In this document: positions 25,301 through 38,105 of the stretch, one piece after another
How positions within the stretch are numbered: the stretch's first letter is position 1
Layout: each line of letters opens with the position of its first letter
Assembly (NCBI GenBank): GCA_003254925.1
Contig: QANZ01045711.1
Location: forward strand, 402,445 to 466,444
Origin: Chamaecrista fasciculata
Taxonomy: Eukaryota; Streptophyta; Magnoliopsida; Fabales; Fabaceae
Length of the DNA: 64,000 bases
Reading direction: 5' to 3'
The notes under the pieces: model-generated
The model's database searches: none
What the model was told of the DNA's origin: nothing
Seen by the model: the letters and a program-made list of their open reading frames with translations, nothing else
Position numbers and translations under genes: made by a program

Positions 25301-28300
25301 TATATATTTGTTGTCATCAAATCAACTATGGTTAGACCAATAAACCTTGAACAATGTCTTTACCAATTTAATGACACTCTTAAATTGATCTCATTCAAAA
25401 TAGATTACATGTAACACTGCAACTACAAACTGGTGTTCTATAATCACAACATTGAAGACTAATAATAATATTTAAGTATAGAAAGGTAAAAAATCCTCAA
25501 AATAAAAGATACTATATGTTTATGATGCAAATAATATATTTTTTAGAACAAAAAAGAAAGACACATGTAAAGACAGACAAAAAATAAGCGGAAACTATTC
25601 AACTCAAAAGAATATTATTGATGGAGGGAAAGCTTTAAAAAATTACTTGTTTCAGAAGTTCTGCCTCTGATGAATATGGAGACCACTTCAACAGCATGGA
25701 TAAATTAGAAACAAAATGTTCTCTACCATTTAACATATCCAGCGATCTAGTTGCAGTATTAAACTCATAATTCACCTGAAATGAACATGAACACTCAGTT
25801 CTTCCGGGAAAAGGGGTCATCTGAGGAAGCAAAGTACAAGAACCAAAAATGACAATTACTTTTAGGGAAGGATAAAGTGTTCTGCAAGAAATAATTTAAT
25901 CATAGGGTAGTTACAATACAAGTTAGTTTTTGAAAAAGCAGAGCACATGCGTTGAAAATCAACAATTAAGTTCTAGGAAGCATAAGCATTCTGCAAGTTA
26001 TCATTTTATCTTCGGGTAAGTTAGAATACAAAATAAAATCCTAAAATTTACTACCTTGGTTTCTTGCAAAATAGTTTAGCTAAATTCTCTCTCACTCTAC
26101 ACAGACGCGTGTGCATATATACTCACTCACATGTGTCTGTTGGAACTAATATATAGTGTGAATACTAGCTGTATAAAGGTTCTATGCTAACTATGACATA
26201 ACAATTATTAAAGCTGTAAATTTCATGAAGAGCAGTATTAGCATTCCTGATCAATGAACTTTGTAAACCACAGCATTGAAGAGAACTTGAGAAATACCAC
26301 ACACCATAGGGACTACTATTCTGTCAAGCTTTGTTTGCATCAAAAATGTATAAGATAGAAGTCCAATGCTTTGAGTCAAAACCCTGATCAATATCAAATA
26401 ATAAAATTAAAAAGTATAAACAGTTACATCATCCATGTGGCTAAAAAACAAGATTGCAAAGAGAGCAAGCAAAGAGGAGAGGAGAAGAGAACAGTAGCAA
26501 GAGAGCAAGAGAAAGGACCAAGGTTTCAATGATACATGTATATAGATTGCAAAGCTTTCAGCCATTCAGGCAACAAAAGCTCAAGGAACAGAAATTTAAA
26601 TTCCTATCTGTAAAAGTGGACAGTTTCCTTGCACTAAAAAAACTTCTTCTATTGCCCATTTCCAAAGGCTAGAAATGAAATAAAAATACCAAACTAAATT
26701 AAAATTTTCCAATCAGAACAATGATCCAAGAATGGACGGAGCATCCATCTGACATGTTTCACCTTATAAAATGTTTTTAAATGAAGTTAATCATTGAAGC
26801 CTTTTCCATAAAAACAAAGCATATTTTCTTCATCATGAAGAAATGACAACCTGTACAACAGAAGCCACATTGGCCCTGACCATAATCTAGAGTGTAGCCC
26901 TGTTAATTTCTCACTTTCAGACCCTTACCCATTATTCAGGTGACGGCTGAAGACAATAACATCTGCACCAAGTCTCATACTGCTGGTTTTAAATCCATTC
27001 CCATCTGCAAGGCCACAACTAACAGATAAATATGAAGCACAACCAAAAATAATTTCAGAAAAAGTGCCATTATACATACACTTCCCAATAGCAAACTTCG
27101 ACTTCTTATCTGAAAAACCAAAACTCATACAACAACGCATAGCTGCTGGATCCATTCCACCACCATCATCTGCTAGTTAATTGTCAGTATACACTCAATA
27201 TAACGAGGATATAATATAATACAACTAAATAACCATATCCGATGTAAAGAATGTTCTGGTATCAACTTCAAGACAGGGAACTAAAAAACCACAAAAATGA
27301 TCAATTGCACCATACCTTGAATCAACAAAGCTGGACTTCCATCCTTAGGATTTGATGTTATATCTACACTGACAAAAGTAGCCCCATTTTGGATCTATCC
27401 TAAGAACAAAAGTGAACAATGCAATAGAATATAAGAACAAAACTGAAATGGAAATTTATAAGATGGCAATATCACATATGGAGGGGAAAAAATGTAAAAC
27501 AGTAGCAGGGTAACAGTAATATAGACATTACGGTTTTATATGAATCTGTGCGATGTTCTTATAAGAAAGTGATAAACATGAACCTGATAATTACAGTTTG
27601 ACTCTATTTGAATGTCTTACACAGAATAAGTGTTGTTGACAATGCACTAGAATTAATATGCTAGTAGCTATCTTAATATGGAGCTGATGATAAAAGACAA
27701 TAGTTGGAGATAGATGATTCAGAAAGTCAGGTAGTTCAAAGATTAAGAAAAATCACCTCATCAAATGCATTATCAAGGAGCTCAGCTATAGCTGCAGACA
27801 AGAAAAGAAAAAAAAAGTGGGTCATGAATAAAATCAAAGGTTGATTATTGAACGAATTGTATGGAAGAAAATAAATTGGTTAAATTACAATGGGGGTCCA
27901 TGAAAATTACATGTTTAACGTTCAAACATTCAATGGATAGAAAAATATGTATCAATTTAATTCAGTCTTTGATATAGATACATATATATTCTTCATTCAG
28001 ATCCTAATCACACGTAAGTGTCAGGCGGCCGACATAAATAGCAGTCAATTTGTTGACCAACAATTTGTTGATGTGGCAGCCAATCTCATTTGTGACTTGA
28101 CAGTGATACCTTAGACGTTAATTTTGACTTATTGAAAAATTAAGGAGCCAAATTGAATCAATTTACTTTCCAGGGACCTGGAAGACATATCAAATATTTT
28201 TCAATGACTCAAAACCAAATAAGTTTATATAGATCAGTAACAACATACCACCAAATGCCCATTTATGGGAAGTTGCATTTGAGTGAAGGAACATTGGGTG

Positions 28301-29876
28301 GACATGTAGATAGTTGTTCGCATCTGCAATCCCAAAAGAAAGTCCATGTACCAATTGAGTCCAGATTGAAAAATAATATAGTAGTTACAAACTTCGCATT
28401 AAGCATGAATGAGATCTGAAAGCGATGGTCCAAATCAATAAAAAGTGAAAAAAATATGTGATAAGTTAACTTGGGTAAGTAACAATTTATGGTCTATAGG
28501 TCCAGCAAAACAAGCTTGGAGCCCATTATCTCGAGGCCGGATCGGCAAATCCACTGCAGTGGCCTGCAGCGCTGAAAGTTCACCGTCAGATGAATCTTAA
28601 GATTCCCACAATGCACCACGTCACCTGAGCTCCTTTAGTGAAACGTGCGTTTTGGTTTTGTCCCTTCCAGCGAGAAAACAATGTCGTCCATGGCATGAGC
28701 TTCTCCCTCCTTCAATGCCCCGAGTCGGATGCCGTGAACTATCCATAGTACCTTTCAGTAGTGAAGCCATTCAAATTGAGACATCCATCGAACTTTCCTG
28801 GTGCTCTGTTTTTGTGTTGTTTTTTAGCCTCTATACATACTCTAATCCAAATTGAACAAGACCCTCATCTGGCATATCAAGACGATAAATTGGAGTTTGC
28901 CTTCCTAGAGACCAAGACAAAGACAGTTAGACAGAGGTGGTTCGATCAGTTTAGTGTAATCTTGAAAGGAAATGAGAGTAATTTTGATTTTGAGAATCAA
29001 AATATTAGCGTTTGAATGAGACCGGTGGTAGTGTTGCCTAAGAATCTGTAATTATTCTGCATGTTCAATTTGAATTTAAGTATGTATAGATGCTAAAATA
29101 CAACACAAAAAAACAGAGCACCAAGAAAGTTCAATAAATCTCTCAATTTGAATGGCTTCACTGTAGGAAGGTCCTATGGATAGTTCACAGCATCAGATTC
29201 AGGCCATCGAAGGAAGGAGAAGCTCACGCCATGACAATGTCGTTAACTCGCTGGAAGGGACAAAGCCAAAACGCACATTTCACTAAAGGAGCTCAGGTGA
29301 CATGGCGCATTGTGGGAATCTTAAGATTCATCCAACGGTGAATTTTCAGCACTGCAGTGGATTTGACGTCAAATCCACTGCGGTGGATTCGGCCTCCATT
29401 GTCTCACCCTAAACTTTTTTTCCAAGGGTTCCAAGGGCAAAGATCACATGATGCATGCATATTCCTCAATAATTAAAGTATACTGATTTGCAAATGGTGC
29501 TATTAATTAGATTACTTTGAACTGTGATTTTAGAACCAAGCCCATCATCATAATTCCCAGCTTTCCAGAACTGTTTACAAAGGGGCGCTGGACCAATCGG
29601 TGATGTGAAAGACAGGCCCCGGTCATCAACTGGTGACAGCCCTTGTTCCAATACACTAGAGCTACTATGACCAGTACTTGGAGTTGGACCATTGGAGCTT
29701 CTATTTTCTTCAGAATCTTGTTTGCCAGAATGATTATGAGATTTCTGATGCTTCAATTGGCCTTTATTGGTATCATTTATTTGTTTTGCACCCTCTACAA
29801 AATCTGACTCCAGCTTAATAGCTCTAGGACCAACATCTCCAGATTCATCATCACTAGATAAATCAATAAATTCCAT
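19124..29876 (-). CDS. MORC-family GHKL ATPase (MORC6/DMS11-like)
   Basis: Nineteen coding exons join with consistent phases: 29876-29516, 28323-28249, 27791-27757, 27394-27316, 27169-27080, 27004-26929, 26383-26305, 25775-25647, 23853-23755, 23651-23550, 23474-23328, 23132-23040, 21708-21657, 21585-21474, 21148-20943, 20859-20750, 20413-20334, 20085-20043 and 19210-19124. The total is 684 residues. After an acidic N-terminus come FWKAGNYDD and HPMFLHSNATSHKWAFG. The GHKL motifs are ELLDNAFDE, DDGGGMD and YGNGFKTSSMRLGA; the S5-like region has YLSILYLRVPENF and PFWQVVSYLDSRGRGVVG. The C-terminus is a Lys/Glu-rich coiled coil. A 5' UTR exon probably ends at 30354, with an acceptor at 29882. 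Plant MORCs act in RNA-directed DNA methylation, heterochromatin compaction and immunity. The gene appears intact. Confidence 0.93.
22322..22357. repeat. (TA)n microsatellite in a MORC intron
   Basis: About 17 uninterrupted TA units lie in the intron between the exons ending at 23040 and beginning at 21708. Confidence 0.95.
24531..24605. repeat. Two-copy tandem repeat in a MORC intron
   Basis: A unit of about 37 bases (AATTAATCTGACGCCGCTTG then TGCAAATTAGTCC) is repeated with a few changes. It lies in the 1.8-kb intron between 25647 and 23853. Confidence 0.7.
28531..29400. mobile_element. Long foldback element inside a MORC intron
   Basis: Arms of about 330 bases at 28531-28858 and 29063-29400 are inverted copies of each other at roughly 85% by eye. 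Shared stretches include GATGAATCTTAAGATTC, CCTGAGCTCCTTTAGTGAAA and GGATAGTTCA in inverse. About 200 bp of unique spacer separates them. The ends carry copies of AATCCACTGCAGTG. There is no transposase. The element occupies most of the 1.2-kb intron between the first two coding exons of the MORC gene. An 84-codon ORF through the left arm and spacer has no recognisable domain. Confidence 0.8.
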
Positions 29877-30354
29877 CAACCCTGTCAATAAAAGTGAATC
29901 ATATACAATTTATTAGACATCATGACCCAAGAAGAAAAAATAGAGTGGCTACCACCAACAACACTTAGCCATATGATATAACTCCAGGCAGAGTAGGAGG
30001 CTAAACAGGAAATCAAGTCTGAGCAAAAGAAAAAGAAACCGCGACATGAAAAATGCAAGTAGTACACTAGCATCATCAGTCATCACACAACTGACACAAG
30101 CTCTTAGAATTCTCAGGTATTTTGCATATCTATTAAGATGCTTGGATTTGACAGTGTGAATGAAAATATAGAACAGACTTTGACAAACACTGTAACCTAA
30201 CTACTTTTCACCCAAACCCAACGGAGAATTTTAAAGAGCTAGGGTTTGGGGAGAATCAAGACGAGTCAGTAGGTTCCAATTTCCAAATAGAAGAGAAATA
30301 CAAAAGAAGGAATAAGTAGATGAAGACAGAGGAAGGCGGTGGAGGAGAATCACC

Positions 30355-30500
30355 TGAAGATTACAGAAGAAAAATGCCTGTCAGACACGAAACTGGTGCG
30401 TTGGTTTCACAAACTGTCAATCTCTCTCGCGCGAATCAGATTAGAACTTAGAAGAACACCGTCGTACTCAGAGAAAGGGAAATGGGGATGACATTCGTCC
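30355..30500 (-). other. Probable 5' UTR exon and promoter of the MORC gene
   Basis: On the minus strand a good donor (CTTCAG/GTGATT) ends at 30354, and the matching acceptor (ATTGACAG) lies 5 bases before the ATG exon at 29881. The transcription start is not resolved; no clear TATA box is seen. Confidence 0.5.
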
Positions 30501-30609
30501 TATTTACGATAATGCCACGGCCGTTTCCGCTTTCCGGTGTTTGGCATTTTTCGGACGATTAACCGTAAATTTAAAGCTGCGAATGGCAAAGGAACATTAG
30601 TACTAGAAC

Positions 30610-31014
30610 GAGGGATGGCAATTTGGATCCGCATTTAAGATATCCGTCCGAATCCATTCGTAAAAAATATTTGGTATTTGTCGGATACTGGATATCGGAT
30701 AGAGTACGGGTATTGAAAAATAAAAAACCAACTATCGGTATCCGATATTCTATAATATAAATATTTTATTATATTTTATACATTTTTTATTATATTTTTA
30801 ATTAATTTATTTTAATTAACGGATATTGGATATATCCGATTTTTTAATTAGGATATCATACCCTATATCCATTATTTTCGGATATTTTGGATATTTATGG
30901 TATCCGTCGGATACCAGATATCGGATATGATAGGATACGAATATTGAGAAGAATGAACGGATACGGATACGGATAGTGAAAAATTTTCGGATATCATATC
31001 CGTTGCCATCCCTA
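30610..31014. mobile_element. hAT-type MITE with an 8-bp target site duplication
   Basis: The 405-bp element has terminal inverted repeats AGGGATGGCAA and TTGCCATCCCT, offset by one base at the left. It is flanked by perfect 8-bp direct repeats ACTAGAAC at 30602-30609 and 31015-31022. An 8-bp duplication is characteristic of hAT transposons. The interior is built largely from GGATAT/ATATCC and CGGATAC words in both orientations. It lies upstream of the MORC 5' end. Confidence 0.9.
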
Positions 31015-31255
31015 ACTAGAACCTCGAGAGTGTGACACAATATCAAAAAATGAAAAGTAAAAATAAAATAGAAAAACATACATTTTGATATATATTTTTT
31101 TTATAAGAGAAAAAATAAAAACAGAAGAAAAAACAATATGACAGAGAAACCAAGAAAGAAAGAACACGAAAAATAGACAAAAAGGAAAATTAGAGTAGAC
31201 AATTGAGGTGGGTTTTTAAAAAAAAATAATACAAAGAAATAAAAGATTTACTATT

Positions 31256-33180
31256 CACACAGTGTCACGTACCTCAGGCATGTATATAGGATATTCGTCC
31301 TTAGAATGAATATTTATATTTTTACAGACTAATCACACAGTGTCACGTGCCACAGTGTGATATATTTTTCAAAAAAAAAAATTGAATATTCAGTAAAAGT
31401 AATTAATTTTTTAAAGAAAGAGAGAATGTAGAGAGCAAGAGAGAAACAGAAAGAAAGAAAGAAAGGAACACATTGGGAGTAGAAGAAGGAGAGAAGAGAG
31501 AAAATAAATAGAAAAGAGGAGGAAAGAAAAAAAATTAATAAGTTTCTTTAGATATATTTCATGAATATTATTTAAAAAAATTATATATCTAATTATTTTT
31601 AAGTCTTACGTATTGTGCTACATAATATTAAACAATGTTAAATAATTTTTTAAGAAAAAAATTAGTGTCCATCTCTTAGAGTTCCTTCAAAGTTCTTTGT
31701 AAAAAGAGTTCCTTAACTCAAAAAAATAAATTGCTAAATTAAAAGAGTTAGGAGTTAAAAGATACCTAAGCCTCTTATATCTCACGAAAGGTTTCACGAA
31801 GGAAGAGGAACTCAGTTTCGTTATAACAAATATAAGGTTTGTGAGAGATGGTAGCAATAAGCACTTGTAATTTCGTTCAGTCTAATCCGTAAACTTGAGC
31901 ATTTGAAATTGTCTTCTTTATATACTTGTTATTCATGTAGCCTCTATAAGGAATTGTTCTGATTTGAATCTCCAACAGTTAGGAAATAAATGTCTTCAAT
32001 AAAAGTTGATTTCCATATCATCTGCATGTGTAAAGCTTTCTTATTTGCTTGATTAGCTAACATGGATAAATAAAAACGTTGAAATCATTCAGCTTCAACC
32101 ATCAAATACAGCTTTCCAGATTTAGAGTTATTTCCATAAAGAGTTCCTCTACTAAAATAAAAGCATCAATCAGGATCTGTATTTCCTAAACGAATTCATC
32201 ACATGTAAATACATAATGTCAATCAACTCATGATTATATTGATTTAACGATTAACAATAATTCCTAATATATCAACACATGATTAACTCATCAATCACAA
32301 ATAATATTTCTGAAAATATAATAATCACAATACAAATCTTTATTAAATATAGTTCGTCAAATATCTGAATTAGGAAACATATTCCCTTAAAATATCCAGC
32401 ACATAAAGACACAATATAAATCACATAAAATCTAATTGAAGAAATTCAATAAACATTAATTGAGCGCATTAAATATGAAAATATTTCCACAAAAGAAAGA
32501 TTATCAATTGAACTCAAATTTCATTTAAAAAACTTTCAAAAACAATTTTCAATCAATAATAATAAATCAGCTCATTTCGAAATTGTTTAATACCAAAAAT
32601 AAACATATAACTAAAAATATTAATCTAAAATTTTTTTGTAAATTATCAAAAACACATAAATAAGAATCAAATGAGTTAAAAAAATGTCCTTATACAAAAT
32701 TTATCCTAACATCTTAGATCTATCTCATGAACATTAAAAAATAATTAATATTGTTTAATATTATTTAGCACAATACTCAAAACTTAAAAATATTTGGATA
32801 TATGATTTTTTAAAAATAATATTAATTATTTTTTAATATTCATGAAATAGACCTATCGAGACTTACTAATTTGTTTTCTTTCCTCCTCTTCTTCTTTTTC
32901 CTCTTTTCTCTCTCGTGTCTTTTTTTCTCTTTCCATCGTCTTCCCCTCTTTTTTTCTCTCTCTCTTTCACTCCACTTTTTCTTTCTTTCCTTCAAAAATT
33001 AAGTTCGTTCACTTAATACTCGTCCTATTCAATGAATTTTTTTTAAAAAAATATATATCATGTGATGCCACGAGTACCCCAATCTCTATTCACGAGTACC
33101 CCATATATGCCACTGTGTGATTATTGATCCGTAGAAAAGTGAATACTCGTCCAAAGAACGAGTACCCCATATATAAGAAT
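31256..33180. mobile_element. 2-kb element with long, diverged inverted arms
   Basis: The left arm (about 31256-31660) and right arm (about 32720-33180, inverted) share an ordered series of blocks: AATCACACAGTG, purine-rich GAAAGAAAGAAAG and GAGGAGGAAAGAAA, TTTCATGAATATT, and ATTGTGCTA with TAATATTAAACAAT. The middle kilobase is AT-rich with no coding potential. The order and spacing argue for one foldback-type element or two copies in inverse orientation. Ends and target duplication are not resolved. Confidence 0.65.
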
Positions 33181-33925
33181 AATTTTTTACCAGGATATTG
33201 TGCTAAATCCTTTATTTTGTTGTATTATTTAAAAAAATCAAATATAGGTGCCCTTAAGGCTCGAAGATGATGCAGTCGGAGTTACTGCCAAATTTTGATC
33301 TGAGTTTGCATTGATCATCCTCACCTAACGAATAACCTCTATCGGATTTGGCAAGCACCGAGAGTTCTTCCAAAGGACTCTGTTCCGATATTGCCAGATA
33401 GCATCAACAGTAATTAAAATGAAATGCCAAGAATAAACAAAGTTATTTTTCCTTTTCCGCCATTTGTTGCATCAGTGAAGAATCCGACTGAAGATGATAG
33501 GGAGAAGACCTAAGGATGAGAAGTAAGTCCAAGAAGAAACCAAATAGCTCAGCCAGCAAAAGTTGACTCAATTGGTAAGAAGTCAACTCATAACGCTCGT
33601 AGAATTTAGAGGCATGCTCTAACCTTAGTGAGTCTTCAAGCCCCAATTCACCTAAACTCTTTTTTACTAGAAAAAAATATAGCTTGGACAAAGGTGCAAT
33701 GAAATAACAAATGGTTATCAAGTTCTATATATTTAATTCTTATTTTTTATTTTTAAATTTAATTATTTTTGACCAGCCAAAAGGATCCTCACACATATAA
33801 TATAGTATAAATATAAATAAATATAAATGAGTTTATCTCTTTATTATGTATATCTCACCTTTGAGATTGTTTAGTCTATAAATAGAAGTTTTACTTTTAG
33901 AGGTTAATATGTACAAAGATGCTTT
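33181..33925. other. Intergenic DNA without recognised genes
   Basis: A 92-codon minus-strand reading frame (33721-33443) has no recognisable domain and no coding context. The remainder is AT-rich. Confidence 0.5.
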
Positions 33926-33929
33926 ACTT

Positions 33930-34433
33930 TCAATGTAAAGCTCAATTTGGAATGGGGGACACACTTGTTGTGGTGGAGTGTTAAGAGATGAGTTTGACTG
34001 CTGGGTTCATGGCTTTGCTAGAAACATGCTGCTACATGGTACCATTACTGAAGCAGAATTGACTAGAATGAGGGGTGCTATTATTTTTTCTTGGAAGATG
34101 AAGCTGTCAAAAATATCAACTTTGAAATAACAGACTCCAAGATTGTCGCCAATATATGATATTGAATGGGGTTGTGGATGAACACCCATACTCCAATATT
34201 GTTAATCTTATCATTCAATACATGAAGGATCCTATTCCTAGGTGGAATGTTAGAGTCATACACCCACTGGATGGCAATCTTGGCCACAAGCTTCATATAG
34301 GAATTCATGAGTTCCCCACTCCTCCTGCTACTTGTTTGGATCGACTAAAGGCAAATAGTGATCTAGTTTCTTTTGCTCCTATGGTCAGCCTATAGTCGGT
34401 AGGCTTTTCTTGATTCTACCAAAAAAAAAAAAA
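33930..34433 (+). pseudogene. RNase H-like (RVT_3) fragment of a LINE, with poly-A
   Basis: One frame reads TCCGGVLRDEFDCWVHGFAR and then GTITEAEL. A shift leads to INFEITDSKIVANI, and later segments include FPTPPATCLDRLKANSD. The order CGGVLRD, then AE, then TDSK is that of the plant RNase H domain attached to non-LTR retrotransposons. The first catalytic Asp region is broken, and there are at least two frameshifts plus stops. The fragment ends after TTGATTCTACC with a 13-base A run (34421-34433), as expected of a retrotransposed 3' end. Confidence 0.65.
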
Positions 34434-37035
34434 GATTTGTATTAGACTATAGACAATTGTAGATATTTGAGTTGGACTTGGAATAAATAGAACTTAAATT
34501 GGAATTTTATAGCGGGGTAGAGTTAGATGGTGAGTAGACTTTTCCTTTTAAGAAGAGTAAGGTGGAATAGTCATTAATGAGATCTATTGATTGAAAGTTT
34601 AATAAAAAATAATTAAATTATTTTTTACTAATTGAATATTGTAATATTATCAATGTGGTAAATTTATTGATTAAGCATATTAGACATTTTCATGAAGAAA
34701 AGATATTAAATTAGTTTTAATCTTTCTCTTTCTTTCTTATTATCAATAAAGAGAAATTAATGTTTTTCATGATTATATTTATTAGAGAAATAAAAATTGT
34801 TTTGTTAATGAGTTATATTTTGTTTTATTATGCATATTTTTATTGGGGAAATGAAAATTTGTGATTATGCTGTTTTTAGAGAATTGAATAAGAGACATGA
34901 TATTTGGTTAGTTGAATATTTTATTCTCTCACCAATAATTCAAATGTGTTTGATAAGCTTTTATTAAGACACTCATTTTTTTAGGGTTATACTTTAAAGA
35001 ACACTATAGACTATAGATAGAGCACTTGCTTTTTTTTTTTTCATTATACTTTATTAGTACATTTTTCAATAAAAATAGTTTAAGAATTAAAAAAGAAAAA
35101 CAGCAAACAATAAGAGAGACAAGAGAGAAAAAAAATGATTAGCTCTATTTATGGTTTGTTTCATAGCATTTCTTTTTTTTCTTTTTTTTTTCATAGTATT
35201 AACTTTTTTTAAATAAAAAGGGTTTAGGTAAATTAAGCCCCGAAACAAAGTCCTCACATTAGCAGTGCGATTCAAAATTACAATCTTGTGAGTTATATAA
35301 GTTTGACTCCTTACTAATTTAATCACCTTTATTGACTAACATTACTTTTTTTTTATTGGGATTAAGCTGCTTACTTTTTGTGGGGCATATAAATTCATTT
35401 ATTACTTTTAAATTCATAAAAAGTAGTTTGATTTTATTTTATTTTTTTTGCCTGAATAGTTTGATTTTATTTGAACATTAATTTTTTGTTTTTTTTTCTT
35501 TGATAAGAATACTCTTATTTTCTTTTCTTTTTTATAGATTATTTCTTAATAAGTTTATTCCCTCCTTTTTTTTTATAATACCATTTTATTTCACCTAAAA
35601 GTAGTATAACTTAGATTTGAACGTCATAATTTTCATCTTTTAATCAAATCATTAAAAGTTATAATTATATTCTCATAAGTGGACAGTAAAATTATTTTTC
35701 TATATTTTTGTTATACGTAGCATAATTTTGTTATGTATATGGGTTTAACTCAGAGTACTAATTAAACTTTGTTATATATATTTGATGACTGAAGTTTATT
35801 AATACAGAGAGATCTTTTACTTTTTGCTTATTAGATTTATGTTTTCTTTTATATTGGCTAGTTCACTTATATTGGCTTTATGTTTTCTTTTATTTATTTA
35901 TTTTCTATGTATTTTTTTTGTAAAAGTTGTAAAATTAATTTAGAAAAGCAAGTCTATTATCTATTCTCTATGATATAATAAGGAGAAGCATAGCTCATTT
36001 CATGTCATTTGGCTCCTACGTGGCATGGGACCCACCGTCTAATCTGACTTGACTTTTGTGTGTCTCCTGCCTGACATAATTGATTCCACTGGATGATTGC
36101 CATATGGAATAGAGATAACACTTGGATTCGATATGCAAACTGTACATTGCACAATTATTATAAAAAAATCGGATTAAATGTGATTGCTTCTGTTTTCCTA
36201 ACAAAATTGTCAATTTATTCTAATTATGGCAATCTCTATTCATGATTGGCAATCATGTTTCTTAATTTTGTGATGGAGTGGAATTAACTAATTTTTGAAG
36301 ATAGGGTTTTGTTGTTATTTTAGGCATAATTAAAATTCCATGATAAGGATGTGTAACTCATAAAGGTAATTTCGTATGATTGGAATCAAGAATTTGAGAG
36401 AATTGGAATGTGAAATCAATTTCGTATAATTAGTAATTATTAATTGAAATCAAAAATTAGAATATGTAATTAATAATTTTTGGAAAATTAAGGTTTGGAC
36501 CATTGTAGTCCCATCTTTTTGGAAAATTGGAATATGTCAATTATGAGAATATAATCAATCATGAACCTTGAAATCGTCTAATTATTCATGTTATTGGCTG
36601 TTGATGCTAAACTTTTGGAAAATTAAGGTCAATCACTATTAATTGACATACTACCATAATTATTATAATTACACTATTGCAGGAAAAATTATGAATTTTG
36701 AATTGAGAATCATTATTCCTTTATTTATACCAGTGGCATGTTTGACTAATTGGATATAAAATTATTTCTCATAAGGATTGTTATTACTTAAACACAATTT
36801 ACGCCATGAATTCTAATTTTTTTACCAATAATCACCATTAACTAATTGATTTTATGTTGTCTATATATGAGTGAATGTTTAAGTCAGTAATCACCATTAA
36901 GGCACAATTTTTATATGCGCCGATTTTCGAATATGCCTCTGTCATTATTTTGAACGCAACCCAACCTGTCATTTTTTACGTTTTTGTGCTTCACTGCGAA
37001 ATTCACTTCCTATTGTGCTTGATTTTCTGTGCAGG
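34434..37035. other. AT-rich intergenic DNA
   Basis: Long T- and A-rich runs, with no coding pattern on either strand. Near 35950 the sequence CTATGATATAATAAGGAGAA recalls a Helitron 5' end, but no matching 3' hairpin and CTRR was found. Confidence 0.5.
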
Positions 37036-37408
37036 TGGGAGTCTTTTTTAGTATGTAGGAGGATCTAATGTACCCGCTGGTGGATCTCAACTATATCCAA
37101 AATCATGATGGGCCTTGAAAACAGAGGTGAGTGTCTATGGTTTTGGTTCTTTCAATTCTATTTTTGTGCAATCATTGATTATATTCGGGTTCAATTGCAT
37201 CTTGTGTTCTTGACGACGTAGACTGTTTGGTTTGGCTCTTAATAAAGTGAGAGTAAGGTTTGGTTGTGGACTCCCTTCTTTCCCTTTTGTTTTCCTTGAA
37301 AATAATTGCGGTTTTAGCTTCAAGGACTGCGCCTATTTGCTTCGTTGTGTTTCAATTTAATATGACTCCATTTTCTGTCTATTTGCGTCGGTTTCCTTGA
37401 CAATGCAG

Positions 37409-38105
37409 ACACTCACATATATATTCAAACTAAGCAGGAGACATGGAAAAATTAAAGAGAGGCAATGGAAACCACAAAAATGGAAGTCATACTTTGTGTT
37501 CATAAACTACGATTCCCAGTACAACCGGCTTCGAGTACGACCGACTTCGAGCAGACCGGTTAGTTGAAATTATGTTCTATATATATATCCAAAATTTATA
37601 GTATATATAATAGTGTGTGTGCGTTGTGTTTCCATACATAAATAGATGTAATAAATTATTTTGGGTATTTGGTATAAATATATGTAAAAGATAATGAATT
37701 ATTGCTAAGTATATGTAACAAAGCAAGAGTGGGCGCATGAGCTTGATGCATACCTTAGCAAGCACCCTCCTACCAGGAAGCTACATCAAGGCGTCTTCTT
37801 TAATTGCCAATCGTTGATGGCTTTACAGTCAAAATCACGGAGGATCAAGTATGTAGTCTTTATATATTCTTATAAATAACTAAAGACCCCTAGCTATAGA
37901 TATCAATTAGCAGACACCCTCCATTTTCTGTCACTCATTTTTATTTTTTAAAGATTGATTTTTCAACTTTCTTTTTTTTTTTTTCCATTTACTCTGTTTG
38001 TTCCATATATTATGTTTTTCTTCATGGATATAAGTTTAATAATTGTTTTTTGGTCTTGACAGTAATATGGATTCGTTGAAGGTGAAGTTGAGTATAAAGA
38101 GATAA
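37409..38105 (+). pseudogene. Unidentified exon-like gene fragment
   Basis: Three segments, 37409-37558, 37724-37848 and 38063-38105, are bounded by acceptor AATGCAG and donor GTTAGT, acceptor AACAAAG and donor GTATGTAG, and acceptor TTGACAG and a TAA stop. They join into 105 in-frame codons. The peptide is basic and has a tryptophan-rich part (QWKPQKWKSYFVFINYD) and a part reading EWAHELDAYLSKHPPTRK. No in-frame ATG precedes it: an exon-like stretch at 37036-37127 ends in a good donor (GAG/GTGAGT) but gives a stop in the needed phase. I do not recognise the family. It could be the remnant of a gene or a captured fragment. Confidence 0.35.

Noticed and set aside
28761..29015. 84-codon ORF in the spacer of the MORC intron foldback
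   Set aside because: No recognisable domain. It starts within the repeat arm and lies inside an intron of the opposite strand.
33443..33721. 92-codon minus-strand ORF
   Set aside because: No domain, no splice context and no conserved pattern recognised.
35940..36010. Possible Helitron 5' end (CTATGATATAATAAGGAGAA)
   Set aside because: The start resembles plant Helitron 5' ends, but no hairpin with CTRR was found downstream to pair with it.
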